Assembly (NCBI GenBank): GCA_026647215.1
Contig: JAPKHC010000027.1
Location: 1 to 55,404, forward strand
Source: F1-120-MAGs118 sp013360535
GTDB lineage: Bacteria; Planctomycetota; UBA1135; GCA-002686595
Direction of reading: 5' to 3'
DNA: 55,404 nt
Positions 41,960 through 50,850 of the stretch are shown here, piece by piece. The notes below the pieces were generated by a model that saw only the letters and a program-made list of their open reading frames with translations, had not been told where the DNA came from and ran no database searches. The translations under genes were made by a program, and so were the position numbers. The stretch's first letter is position 1, and each line of letters begins with the position of its first letter.

Positions 41960-43579
41960 ATGACTTGGATCGAGAGCGTCGTCCGCCGACTGCAACGACC
42001 GATGCAGCGCGCGACCCCGTCGCCGCAGGCCGAGCGCCTGCTGCCGACCATGCGCCAGAGCTGGCGCGCGGACGTGCCGGGCTCGGCGGTCGTGTTCCTG
42101 GTCGCGCTGCCGCTGTGCCTGGGCATCGCGCTCGCGTCGAACGCGCCGATGTTCTCCGGGCTGATCGCGGGCGTCGTCGGCGGGCTCGTCGTCGGCGCGC
42201 TCAGCGGTTCGCAGCTGATGGTGAGCGGTCCCGCCGCGGGCCTGACGGCGATCGTGGTGACCGCAATCGCCGCGCTCGGCTCGTTCGAGGCGTTCCTCGC
42301 CTCGGTGGTGATCGGCGGTGCGCTGCAGATCGTGCTCGGGCTCGCGCGCGCGGGCCAGATCGGACGCTACTTCCCGTCCGCGGTGGTGCGCGGGATGCTC
42401 GCGGCCATCGGCCTGATCCTCGTGCTGAAGCAGCTTCCGCACGCGGTCGGCTACGACCACGACTTCGAGGGCGACGAATCGTTCGTGCAGCGCGACGGCG
42501 ACACGACCTTCACCGCGCTCGAGCACGCGCTGCACGCCACGCACGGCGGCGCGATCGTGACGAGCCTGATCGCGCTCGCCGTGCTGATCCTCTGGGACCG
42601 CACCGGGCTGCGCAAGCTGCGGCTCCTGCCCGGGCCGCTCGCCGCGGTGCTCGTCGGCGTCGGCGTCAATGCGCTGCTCGGGCTGGCCAACGCGGACTGG
42701 GCTCTTTCAGGCGAGCACCTCGTCACGCTGCCGGTGATCGCGCGGCTCTCCGATCTCGCGGCGCACTTCTCGCTTCCGGACTGGTCGGCCTTCGCGCGCG
42801 ACGAGACTTGGCAGTTCGGCGTGACGATCGGCATCGTCGCGAGCCTCGAGACGCTGCTCAGCCTCGAGGCCACCGACCGGCTCGACCCGCACCGGCGCGA
42901 GTCGCCTTCCAGCCGCGAGCTCGTCGCGCAAGGTGTCGGCAACGTCGCCTCCGGTCTGGTGGGCGGCCTGCCCGTCACGGGCGTGATCGTGCGCAGCGCC
43001 GCGAACATCGATGCGGGCAGCCAGACCAAGCTCTCCGCGCTGCTGCACGGCCTGTGGCTCGCGCTCGCGGTCGTGTTTGCGTCGACGCTGCTCAACCACA
43101 TCCCGCTCGCGGCGCTGGCGGCGATCCTGCTCTACACGGGCTACAAGCTCGCGCACCCCAAGGTCGTGCGTGCGGTCTGGGCGCAAGGGCCGCCGCAGTT
43201 CGTGCCGTTCCTCGTCACGGTGATCGCGATCCTGCTGACGGACCTGCTGCACGGCATCGGCATCGGACTGGCGACGGGCTTCGCCTTCATCCTGTTCGAC
43301 CAGCTGCGCGACCCGTGCTTCACGGTCGTGAGCCACTCCGGCGCCGTGCTGCGTCGCGTGCAGCTCCACGATCGCGTGTCGTTCCTCAACAAGGGCACGA
43401 TCACGCGCCTGCTCGAGGAACAGAAGGCGGGCTCGCGGCTCGAGCTCGACGCCTCGCACTGCCTGTACATCGACCACGACGTGCTCGAGTACATCGGCAA
43501 CTTCCGCCAGATCGCGCTGCAGCGCGGCATCGACCTGCGCCTCGTGGGTTTCAAGTTCCCCGACGAGCCCGCCACCTGA
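41960..43579 (+). CDS. SulP family anion transporter, probable bicarbonate uptake
   Basis: The 539-residue membrane protein has about 10-12 hydrophobic helices and the SulP core motifs: VALPLCLGIALASNAPMFSGLIAGVVGG, then GLTAIVVTAIAALGS and GNVASGLVGGLPVTGVIVRSAANIDAGSQTK. A degenerate C-terminal STAS-like domain (FLNKGTITRLLEEQ...YIDHDVLEYIGNF) is present. SulP members move sulfate, bicarbonate or other anions with Na+ or H+. Immediate coupling to a beta-carbonic anhydrase 10 bp downstream strongly suggests bicarbonate. ATG 41960 is chosen over an upstream frame because the latter is Arg/Ala-rich. A TTGACA at 41877 may be part of its promoter. Confidence 0.88.
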   Translation: MTWIESVVRRLQRPMQRATPSPQAERLLPTMRQSWRADVPGSAVVFLVALPLCLGIALASNAPMFSGLIAGVVGGLVVGALSGSQLMVSGPAAGLTAIVVTAIAALGSFEAFLASVVIGGALQIVLGLARAGQIGRYFPSAVVRGMLAAIGLILVLKQLPHAVGYDHDFEGDESFVQRDGDTTFTALEHALHATHGGAIVTSLIALAVLILWDRTGLRKLRLLPGPLAAVLVGVGVNALLGLANADWALSGEHLVTLPVIARLSDLAAHFSLPDWSAFARDETWQFGVTIGIVASLETLLSLEATDRLDPHRRESPSSRELVAQGVGNVASGLVGGLPVTGVIVRSAANIDAGSQTKLSALLHGLWLALAVVFASTLLNHIPLAALAAILLYTGYKLAHPKVVRAVWAQGPPQFVPFLVTVIAILLTDLLHGIGIGLATGFAFILFDQLRDPCFTVVSHSGAVLRRVQLHDRVSFLNKGTITRLLEEQKAGSRLELDASHCLYIDHDVLEYIGNFRQIALQRGIDLRLVGFKFPDEPAT

Positions 43580-43589
43580 CGAGCCCACC

Positions 43590-44237
43590 ATGGAAAACCT
43601 CAAGCGCCTGTTCGAGACCAACCGCGCGATCGTGAGCGAGATCACTTCGAAGGACCCCGAGTTCTTCGCGCGCCGCGCGGGCAAGCAGGAGCCGCACTTC
43701 CTGTTCATCGGCTGCGGCGACAGTCGCGTGCCGGTCGAGACGCTCACGGGCGTGGCTCCGGGCGAGATGTTCGTGCACCGCAACATCGCCAATCAGGTGC
43801 GATCGGTCGACCTGAACCTGCTCTCGGTGCTGCAGTACGCGGTCGAGGTGCTCGACGTGAAGCACGTGATCGTGTGCGGCCACTACGAGTGCGGCGGCGT
43901 CAAGGCCGCGATGGGCAGCCAGAGCTACGGCCTCGTCGACCACTGGCTCGCGGGGATCCGCGACACGTGCAGCCGCCACGAGCAGGAGCTCGCGCGGCAG
44001 CCGGACGACGAGCGGCGCTTCCGGCGCGTGGTCGAGCTCAACGTGCTGCGTCAGGTCTACAACCTCGCGCGCACGCCGATCGTGCAGGGGGCGTGGAAGC
44101 GCGGGCGCCGGCCGATGCTCCACGGCCTCGTCTACGACCTGCAAGACGGCCTGCTGAAGGACCTCGTGCTCGAGATCGACGGGAACGACGGAGTCGAGCG
44201 GATGCTCGGCACCGGTCGGCGCTCGATCGGCGACTGA
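43590..44237 (+). CDS. Beta-class carbonic anhydrase
   Basis: The 215-residue enzyme interconverts CO2 and bicarbonate. Zinc ligands and the catalytic dyad are complete: C42, D44 and R46 in GCGDSRVP, and H98 and C101 in CGHYECGG; HRNIANQV is also diagnostic. It is cytoplasmic and lies 10 bp after the SulP gene, with which it should be co-transcribed. The known association of SulP transporters with carbonic anhydrases supports a shared bicarbonate uptake role. The length is normal and no residue is missing. Confidence 0.95.
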   Translation: MENLKRLFETNRAIVSEITSKDPEFFARRAGKQEPHFLFIGCGDSRVPVETLTGVAPGEMFVHRNIANQVRSVDLNLLSVLQYAVEVLDVKHVIVCGHYECGGVKAAMGSQSYGLVDHWLAGIRDTCSRHEQELARQPDDERRFRRVVELNVLRQVYNLARTPIVQGAWKRGRRPMLHGLVYDLQDGLLKDLVLEIDGNDGVERMLGTGRRSIGD

Positions 44238-44373
44238 AACGGGCGGCGCAGTCCTTCAAGATCCGCTCAAGGCGCGGTCAACGGCTTCGTGTGGTCTTCA
44301 CGAACGGCACGGCAAGCCGCCCAATCGGGGCCTTCCTGCACGCGGGCTTGTCGCGGCCCTGACATTCTTATCT

Positions 44374-44388
44374 GGCCTTGTTAAGGCC
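44374..44388. promoter_or_regulatory. Short inverted repeat upstream of the porin gene
   Basis: GGCCTT and AAGGCC are separated by GTT in an AT-richer patch that also contains TTATCT, in the 231-bp gap before the porin gene. It may be an operator or core promoter. No confident -35 is spaced correctly. Confidence 0.3.
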
Positions 44389-44468
44389 TTTACAGAGCGC
44401 GGCGAGGCTCTTCCGCGCTCGCTCGGGGGTCCTCGGGCGGGCGCAACCCCCACCCCAGCCCCGCGCCC

Positions 44469-45782
44469 ATGCCGACCGCCGCCCGATCCGCCTTCGCCGC
44501 CCTCGCCCTGCTCGCCGCCCCCGCCGTCGGCCTCGCCCAGGAGCCGGCCACGGCCGGGTACGACGAGGCGCTGCGCAAGCTGCAGGCCGACTTCGAGCGG
44601 CGCATCGCCGAGCTCGAGAAGAAGATCGCGGAGCAACCCAGCCCCAAGGCGACGATCGAGCAGGCGCTCAAGGGCAAGTGGTACGAGAAGATCGGGCTGC
44701 GCGGCTACACCCAGTTCCGCTACACGACGCTCTTCAACAAGGACATGACGCCGGATCTGGTCGTCGGCAACGACAGCACGGTCACCGAGCAGGACACCTT
44801 CGGCATCCGGCGCGGACGCTTCATCTTCTCCGGCAACGTCACGGAGCACGTCTACCTGTACGCGCAGCTCGACATGTTCGGCACGGTCGGCGGAGCGGGC
44901 GACAAGGGCCTGCAGAACCGCGACCTGTACGCCGACGTCGCCTTCGACACCGACAAGGAGTACCGCCTGCGGCTGGGCCAGTCGAAGGTGCCCTTCGGCT
45001 TTGTCAACCTGCAGTCGAGCCAGAACCGCGCGGCCATGGAGCGGCCCGAGGCGCTCAACTCCGCGGTCGAAGGCGAGCGCGACCTCGGCGTCTACTTCAT
45101 GTGGGCTCCCAAGGAGATCCGCACGCTGTTCAGCGACCTGATCAAGCGTGGACTCAAGGGCTCGGGCGACTACGGAGTCGTCGCGATCGGCGCGTATTCG
45201 GGTCAGGGTCTCAACCGCTCGGACCGCAACGGCGAGGCGCACTGGATCGCTCGCGCGTCCTACCCGTGGCAGTTCGACAACGGCCAGATCCTCGAGCTGG
45301 GCATCCAGGCCTACACGGGTGACTTCGTGGTCAACACGTCGGGTGCCGTGACGGCCAAGGCCGATGGCATCGACGACGAGCGCGCGGGACTGACCGCGGT
45401 GCTCTACCCGCAGCCCTTCGGCTTCGAGTCGGAGTGGGTCTGGGGCCGTGGGCCGGAGCTGAACGGGGCCGGGACGGCGGTGGGCCGCAAGTCGCTCGAC
45501 GGTGGCTACGTGCAGTTCAACTACGCGCTCGAGACCCCCAAGGGCAACGTGTTCCCCTTCGTGCGCTGGAACTACTACGACGGCGGGCGCAAGTTCGCGA
45601 CCAACGCACCGCGCGACGAGGTCAGCGAGCTCGACCTCGGCTTCGAGTGGTCGCCGTGGCCGGAGCTGGAGGTGGCGGTGATGTACACGCACACGTTCCA
45701 TCGCACGAACACGCGCAGCGCGCCCTACAGCGACACCGAGGACGAGGATCGCATCGGCTTCCAGGTGCAGTGGAACTACTGA
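44469..45782 (+). CDS. Phosphate-selective porin O/P-like outer-membrane protein
   Basis: The 437-residue protein has a signal peptide (ALALLAAPAVGLAQ) and a short coiled-coil helix (DEALRKLQADFERRIAELEKKIAEQ). A beta-barrel follows, beginning KIGLRGYTQFRY and continuing with GIRRGRFIFSGNVTEHVYLYAQLD. The RLRLGQSKVPFGFVNLQSSQNRAAMERPEALNSAVEGERDLGV segment is very like the porin O/P family. It ends in WNY, an aromatic terminal signal of outer-membrane barrels. Members pass phosphate or other anions. The ion passed here is unknown, but the preceding anion and bicarbonate genes are consistent with anion use. It appears monocistronic. Confidence 0.85.
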   Translation: MPTAARSAFAALALLAAPAVGLAQEPATAGYDEALRKLQADFERRIAELEKKIAEQPSPKATIEQALKGKWYEKIGLRGYTQFRYTTLFNKDMTPDLVVGNDSTVTEQDTFGIRRGRFIFSGNVTEHVYLYAQLDMFGTVGGAGDKGLQNRDLYADVAFDTDKEYRLRLGQSKVPFGFVNLQSSQNRAAMERPEALNSAVEGERDLGVYFMWAPKEIRTLFSDLIKRGLKGSGDYGVVAIGAYSGQGLNRSDRNGEAHWIARASYPWQFDNGQILELGIQAYTGDFVVNTSGAVTAKADGIDDERAGLTAVLYPQPFGFESEWVWGRGPELNGAGTAVGRKSLDGGYVQFNYALETPKGNVFPFVRWNYYDGGRKFATNAPRDEVSELDLGFEWSPWPELEVAVMYTHTFHRTNTRSAPYSDTEDEDRIGFQVQWNY

Positions 45783-45834
45783 GAACGGGCTGGGTCGCCG
45801 TGCGCACGGCGGCGCGGCACCCTCCTTGCTAGAA

Positions 45835-45878
45835 CGTGGGACCCACGGACGCGGATCGGCCGCGCCGCGGGTCCCACG
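45835..45878 (+). promoter_or_regulatory. Leader hairpin before the haloperoxidase-like gene
   Basis: CGTGGGACCC and GGGTCCCACG are perfect 10-bp arms with a 24-nt loop, ending 4 nt before the start codon at 45883. It could hide the ribosome-binding region in mRNA, or act as a terminator of the porin gene or a DNA operator. Confidence 0.4.
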
Positions 45879-45882
45879 CCGC

Positions 45883-47376
45883 ATGAATCGACTCCTTCTC
45901 GGCGCCTGCGCTCTCGCGGGCCTCGCTTTCGTCAGCGCCTGCTCCACGAGCCCGAGCGCGCACGAGCCGCTCCTGCATCAGGAGCAGTGGCCGCTCGAGC
46001 GCCAGAACTTCGCCTACCGCTGGCTCGACATCACGGAGGAGGTCGCGGCGCGTGATGTGGAGCGTGAAGGGGCGCGGCCGACGGTGCTCTCGCGCCAGAT
46101 GGCGGTGTGGGCGACGGCGATGTTCGATGCTTGGGCGGCCTACGACGAGCGCGCGGTCGGGACGCGGCTGGGCGGTTCGTTGCGCAGGCCTGAGCGGGAG
46201 CGCACGGAGGCGAACAAGAACGAGGCCGTCAGCTACGCGAGCTACCGCGCGCTGGTCGCGATGTATCCGAACGACGAGGCGTGGCTCGCGGCGCGCATGC
46301 GCGAGCTGGGCTTCGATCCGCTCGACACGTCGCTCGATCCTGCGACGGCGCGCGGCGTCGGCAACCTCGCGGCGCAGGCGGTGCTCGAGTACCGCCGCCA
46401 CGACGGCTCGAACCAGCACGGCGACCTGCCGGGCTCGAGCGGCAAGCCCTACTCGGACTGGACCGGCTACAAGCCGGTCAACACGGCCGACTCGATCGTC
46501 GATCCCGATCGCTGGCAGCCGATCACGTTCACGCGCGCCGACGGCACCAAGTTCACGCCGGGCTACCTGACGCCGCACTGGGGTGAGGTGAAGCCGTTTG
46601 CGCTGGAAAACTCGGCGCAATTCCGACCGGGCCCGCCGCCGACGACGCGCACGGACGACACGACGCTGCGCGCGCAGGTCGATCAGGTGCTCGCCTACAA
46701 CCGCTCGCTCACGCCGCGCGAGAAGGCGATCGTCGAGTTCATGCGCGACGGGCCGCGCTCGACCGGACAGAGCGGGCACTGGCTGCGCTTCGCGCAGGAT
46801 GTGTCGCGTCGCGACGAGCACTCGCTCGACGAGGACGTGAAGCTCTACTTCACGGTCGCCAACGTCGCCTTCGACGCGTTCATCTCGTGCTGGGAGACCA
46901 AGCGGCACTACGACACGTCGCGCCCGTGGACGCTCGTGCGGCACTACTACAAGGGCCAGCGCGTGCAGAGCTGGGCCGGTCCGCAGGGCGGCGTGGTCGA
47001 AGTGCCCGCCGAGCAGTGGCATCCCTACTCGCCCGCCGTGTTCATCACGCCGCCGTTCCCCGGGTACACGAGCGGCCACGCGACGGTGAGCGGTGCGTGC
47101 GCGAAGATGCTCGAGCTCTTCACCGGCAGCGACCACTACGGTGCGATCGAGCGGCGCTCGTGCTGCGAGCTGACCGAGGTCGACGCGGGCCCGCGCGTCA
47201 CGCTCGACCTGCCGACCTTCTCCGGCACGGCGGAAATGGCGGCGATCTCGCGCGCCATGGGCGGCTACCACATTCCGATCGACAACGACGTCGGGCTCGA
47301 AGTCGGCCGCAAGCTCGCGACGTGGAGCTGGCCGCGTTATCAGGCCTTTTTCGACGGCACGGCGAAGCCGCGCTGA
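45883..47376 (+). CDS. Vanadium-dependent haloperoxidase/PAP2-like lipoprotein
   Basis: The 497-residue protein has a lipobox (FVSAC, Cys20). It carries the full vanadate/phosphatase signature: K-x6-RP in KRHYDTSRP, then PFPGYTSGHAT (TSGH in place of PSGH), and SR-x5-H-x3-D in SRAMGGYHIPID. The long N-terminal helical part and the ETKRHYDTSRPWTL context are like vanadium chloroperoxidase-family proteins of Bacteroidota and Planctomycetota, often annotated as exported haloperoxidases. Halide oxidation is possible; phosphatase activity cannot be excluded. ATG 45883 is chosen by the signal peptide. It sits between two porin genes, with no overlap, so any shared role is uncertain. Confidence 0.8.
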   Translation: MNRLLLGACALAGLAFVSACSTSPSAHEPLLHQEQWPLERQNFAYRWLDITEEVAARDVEREGARPTVLSRQMAVWATAMFDAWAAYDERAVGTRLGGSLRRPERERTEANKNEAVSYASYRALVAMYPNDEAWLAARMRELGFDPLDTSLDPATARGVGNLAAQAVLEYRRHDGSNQHGDLPGSSGKPYSDWTGYKPVNTADSIVDPDRWQPITFTRADGTKFTPGYLTPHWGEVKPFALENSAQFRPGPPPTTRTDDTTLRAQVDQVLAYNRSLTPREKAIVEFMRDGPRSTGQSGHWLRFAQDVSRRDEHSLDEDVKLYFTVANVAFDAFISCWETKRHYDTSRPWTLVRHYYKGQRVQSWAGPQGGVVEVPAEQWHPYSPAVFITPPFPGYTSGHATVSGACAKMLELFTGSDHYGAIERRSCCELTEVDAGPRVTLDLPTFSGTAEMAAISRAMGGYHIPIDNDVGLEVGRKLATWSWPRYQAFFDGTAKPR

Positions 47377-47580
47377 CGCGGACTCCCTAGGGGCGGCGCG
47401 TAGAACCTGCGGGAAAACGGGCCGCCGTGGGCGCAGTCGGGATCCGGCTCCGAGATTCCTGAACAGGAATTCGGGTCCGACCCGCGGGGCAGCGCCGCGG
47501 CACGCACGTTGCCAAGCTCGGCCGCTCGCGCTCGCCGCCCCGTCCCACGGGCACCTACCCGGCGGCGCAAGCTACCCCCA

Positions 47581-49032
47581 ATGCAGAGTCCCCGTTGCGG
47601 CGCCCGCGCCGCGTGCAGCGTTTTCGTTCTCGGTTTCGTGTCGCTCGCTCCCGCCGCCTTCGGGCAGGCGCAACCGATGCCTTCCACGCCCGAGCTGCCG
47701 GGGTACAAGCTGCTGCGGCAGGACGAGGACTGGTCGAAGTTCGTCGCGAAGGAAGGCGGTGACACGTTCGATCCGGTCAAGCACATGAAGCTCGGCGACT
47801 CGAGCTGGCTGTCGCTCGGCGCGCGCATCGAGGCCCGCGAGGAGGTCTGGGATGGCTTCGGGTTCGGCGGGACGGCCCCGAACGGAGCGAGCCGCCCGGA
47901 CAGCGACAATTTCGCGGTCTCGCGCATGCTCGCCCACGCCGACCTGACCGTCGGTGAGCACCTGCGCGCCTATCTCGAGTTCATGACGGCGCAGTGCACC
48001 GAGCGCGACCTGCAGGGTGGCGAGCGCACCGCCGACATCGACACGTTCGAGGCCCAGCAAGCCTGGTTCGACCTCAAGACGAAGCTCGGCGACGACGCGC
48101 TCCGGCTGCGCACGGGCCGCCAGAGCTTCGGCTTCGGCAACCAGCGCCTGCTGAGCTCGCTGCCGTGGGCGAACACGCTCAACCGTTGGGATGGCTTCAC
48201 GGCGCTGTGGAACCACGGCGGCTGGGCGATCAACGGCCTGCTGACCTGGTACGTGCCCGTCAACAAGACCGAGACCAACACGCCCGACGACGAGCGCGCG
48301 CTCTACGGGCTGTACGCGACGCGGGCGCCGCAACCGGGCGGGACGGGGCTCGACCTGTACGTGATCGGGAACACGCGCCCGGACGTCGCGATCAACGGCA
48401 CGGCGATCGGGGACGAGCGCCGCCACACGCTCGGAGGTCGCACTTGGGGAACCTTCGGGGGCCGTGGCGACTGGGAAGTCGAGGGCGCCTGGCAGTTGGG
48501 CGAGATCGGCGACGCCGATGTCAGCGCGTGGTTCCTCTCCGGCCTCGCGGGCTGGAAAGTGACGGCCGACCCGCTCTCGCCGCGCTTCTACTGCGGCATC
48601 GACCTCGCCAGCGGCGACCGCAACCCGGGCGGCGACGTCGAGACGTTCCACCAGCTCTACCCGCTCGGCCACCTGTACCTCGGTTACGCGGACACCGTCT
48701 CGCGCCAGAACATCGCGGCGGCGCACATCGGCGCCAGCGTGAAGCCCGGCCCGTCGACGACGGTTTCGCTCACGCTCCACACGCTCAACCTGATGAGCGA
48801 TCAGGACGCGATCTATCAGGTCAACGGCACGGTCGCGCGCAACGCGCCCGCCGGCGGGTTCGACTCGACGCACATCGGCGAGGAGCTCGACTTGCTCGTG
48901 CAGCACCGCCTCTACCGCCACCTCGACCTCTATGGCGGCTACAGCCACGTCTTCACCGGCGACGCCGTGGCCGAGACCGGCCAGTCCGACGACATCGACT
49001 TCCTGTACGTCGGGATGATCTTCACGTTCTGA
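47581..49032 (+). CDS. Alginate-export-type outer-membrane porin
   Basis: The 483-residue protein has a signal peptide (SVFVLGFVSLAPAAFGQA) followed by an 18-strand-like barrel. Diagnostic segments are SSWLSLGARIEAREEVWDGFG and LRLRTGRQSFGFGNQRLLSSLPWANTLNRWDG, which match the alginate export (AlgE) family. The C-terminus, DFLYVGMIFTF, ends in Phe after alternating hydrophobics. Such porins export or import acidic polysaccharides or other small anions. A 16-bp bidirectional hairpin follows. Upstream (47377-47580) is noncoding, with a small ATTCCTG/CAGGAAT inverted repeat near 47455. Confidence 0.82.
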   Translation: MQSPRCGARAACSVFVLGFVSLAPAAFGQAQPMPSTPELPGYKLLRQDEDWSKFVAKEGGDTFDPVKHMKLGDSSWLSLGARIEAREEVWDGFGFGGTAPNGASRPDSDNFAVSRMLAHADLTVGEHLRAYLEFMTAQCTERDLQGGERTADIDTFEAQQAWFDLKTKLGDDALRLRTGRQSFGFGNQRLLSSLPWANTLNRWDGFTALWNHGGWAINGLLTWYVPVNKTETNTPDDERALYGLYATRAPQPGGTGLDLYVIGNTRPDVAINGTAIGDERRHTLGGRTWGTFGGRGDWEVEGAWQLGEIGDADVSAWFLSGLAGWKVTADPLSPRFYCGIDLASGDRNPGGDVETFHQLYPLGHLYLGYADTVSRQNIAAAHIGASVKPGPSTTVSLTLHTLNLMSDQDAIYQVNGTVARNAPAGGFDSTHIGEELDLLVQHRLYRHLDLYGGYSHVFTGDAVAETGQSDDIDFLYVGMIFTF

Positions 49033-49051
49033 GGCGAGGCCCGGAAATCAG

Positions 49052-49090
49052 GCGAGCGCCCGTGGGCCCCTTCAGCCCACGGGCGCTCGC
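49052..49090. terminator. Strong bidirectional hairpin
   Basis: A perfect 16-bp inverted repeat with a 7-nt loop (CCCTTCA) starts 20 bp after the alginate-type porin stop. It is the most stable-looking stem in the right half of the window. Confidence 0.75.
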
Positions 49091-49150
49091 TCCCTTCCCT
49101 CGGACCAGCGTCGTGCGAGCCGGTTCGAAGTCCCTGGGACGGAGCCTGTC

Positions 49151-49186
49151 GCGCGCGCTTCCGTCACGATGCGGAAGGCGCGCGCG
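49151..49186 (-). terminator. Hairpin after the minus-strand porin gene
   Basis: GCGCGCGCTTCCG pairs with CGGAAGGCGCGCGC apart from one extra G, around a short loop. It lies 10 bp beyond the stop of the porin gene at 49196-50497. Confidence 0.5.
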
Positions 49187-49195
49187 GACGAGCTC

Positions 49196-50497
49196 TCAGA
49201 AGAAGACCGTGAGCTGGACGAACAGCACTTCGCGGTCGTCCTCGTCGCGGCCGTAGCCGACCCAACCGAAGGCGCCGTCGCGCAGCTTCTTGGCGATCAT
49301 CAGGTCGACCTCGTGCTCGCCGCCCGAGGGGATCGGCGTGTCCATGTACAGGTAGGCGAGGTCGATCGTCAGCGTCTCGGTCGGCTTGAACGTCAGCCCG
49401 AGCTGGTCGGTCGAGAGGTCCGAGCGCCACGCGCCGCCGTACTGGTGCAGCAGGCCGGCGCTGTTGAAGTCGCCGGGGTTGATGTGCAGGCGGCCCTCCG
49501 CGTCGGTGCGCGTCAGGCGCACGCGGTTGAGCACGTTGCCCGTGAGATCGCCGGTGTCGGCGAGCACGTTGACGCGGTAGCCGACGAACGTGTTGTCCGA
49601 GCCGGTCGGCACGTCGTCGTTGCGCTGCGCGATCTCGCCGTTCCACGAGAAGCGGTCGAGCTTGCCCATCGCGGCGAGACCGAACCACGAGTCCTTCGTG
49701 AAGTCAGGGTTGCCCTGCGCCGCGTTGAAGCGATCGCCGTCCGCCGTGCCGAACAGCACGTAGGGCTCGAGCGCCGCGATCAGGTCGTTGCCGAGGTCGA
49801 TGCGCGCGTGCGCGCCGACGAAGCGCTGGCCGTCGGCGACGTCGTTGCCGAGGCCGTTGGTCGTGATCGTGCCGTTGTTGTCGATGCCGAAGACCTCGAG
49901 CTTGTGCGCTCCGAACTCGCGCGACAGCCACACGCCGGTGCCCGACGCGGGGAACTGCAGGAAGTCGCAGGAGCCGTAGATCAGGCCCGAGGCGAGCGCG
50001 AAGTAGCTGCGGCCGATGCGCAGCGTCTCGTCGAGCCCGAACAGGTCCTTGGCCTCGAGGTAGGCCTGCGCGATGCCGTCGAAGTCGTTCGTGTTGCCGT
50101 TGGGATCGGCGTCGGAGTAGGCGTCGCCGCCCGGCCAGACCTCGGAGAAGTTGAACTGCGCGAAGGTCTTGATGTTCTCGTTGACCTGGAAGTCGAGGTT
50201 GATGCGCAGGCGGCTCGAGAGCTGGTCGCCGACGCCCGCGTTGGGGTTGGCCGAGGTCGGCGTGTAGTTGCCGCCGCTGGGCTTCCACGCGTTGCGCGTG
50301 CGGAAGCGGATGTCGCCGGAGATCTTCAGCTTGTCGGAGACGAGCACGAGATCCTCGCCGACGTTGCCGGCCTCGGGCGGCGGAGGAGCGAAGCTGAAGC
50401 ACTGGGGCGTGCCGCTCTGGTAGCCGCACTGGGCGGCCGCGGGCACGGAGAGGGCGAGCGCGGCAAGCGCGATCGCGACACGACGCGGGTAGGTCAT
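49196..50497 (-). CDS. Outer-membrane porin, alginate-export-like
   Basis: The 433-residue protein has a signal peptide (RVAIALAALALSVPAAAQ), a Cys/Pro-rich N-terminal patch (CGYQSGTPQCFSFAPPPPEAG) and a beta-barrel. LKISGDIRFRTRNAW, SSRLRINLDFQVNENIKTFAQFNFSEVW and LRIGRSYFALASGLIYG resemble the alginate-export porin family. The end FVQLTVFF is a good terminal beta signal. ATG 50497 is taken from the signal peptide. It is convergent with the other alginate-type porin, and the two are only distantly alike. Cargo is unknown. Confidence 0.78.
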   Translation of the reverse strand: MTYPRRVAIALAALALSVPAAAQCGYQSGTPQCFSFAPPPPEAGNVGEDLVLVSDKLKISGDIRFRTRNAWKPSGGNYTPTSANPNAGVGDQLSSRLRINLDFQVNENIKTFAQFNFSEVWPGGDAYSDADPNGNTNDFDGIAQAYLEAKDLFGLDETLRIGRSYFALASGLIYGSCDFLQFPASGTGVWLSREFGAHKLEVFGIDNNGTITTNGLGNDVADGQRFVGAHARIDLGNDLIAALEPYVLFGTADGDRFNAAQGNPDFTKDSWFGLAAMGKLDRFSWNGEIAQRNDDVPTGSDNTFVGYRVNVLADTGDLTGNVLNRVRLTRTDAEGRLHINPGDFNSAGLLHQYGGAWRSDLSTDQLGLTFKPTETLTIDLAYLYMDTPIPSGGEHEVDLMIAKKLRDGAFGWVGYGRDEDDREVLFVQLTVFF

Positions 50498-50850
50498 GGG
50501 AACGGGGCCTTGGGTTGGTTGTGGGACCGGACCCAGCCCGCAGGCGGCGAAGAGAACCCGCGTGAGCCGCCGAATCGAACGCGTCACTCAGGACGGGAAT
50601 TCGATGGAAGAAGCGACCGCTCCTCCGGCGTGCCCACGGGAAATCCCATGGGTCCGCAGAGAGCGCCCTCACGTGGGGCTGAAATGGTCGCCTCTTCGCA
50701 ACAAGCGGGGCGAGCATCCCCGACCGCCACGGATTGCGCAAGCCCCGGAAACCGTGGAGACCGTCTCGCGCGGTGGCCGGACGCGTCGCAGCGCTACGAA
50801 CCTCGTCCCAGACCCGGCTGCGTCGCCAGCCCCTAGGCTCGAAGGCGCGG
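50498..50850. other. Divergent intergenic region
   Basis: The 353 bp between the divergent porin and radical SAM genes show no convincing coding sequence; all frames are Arg/Pro-rich. It must hold promoters for both sides, but I see no clear sigma-70 elements. The only good ribosome-binding site is GAAGG just before 50851. Confidence 0.45.
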
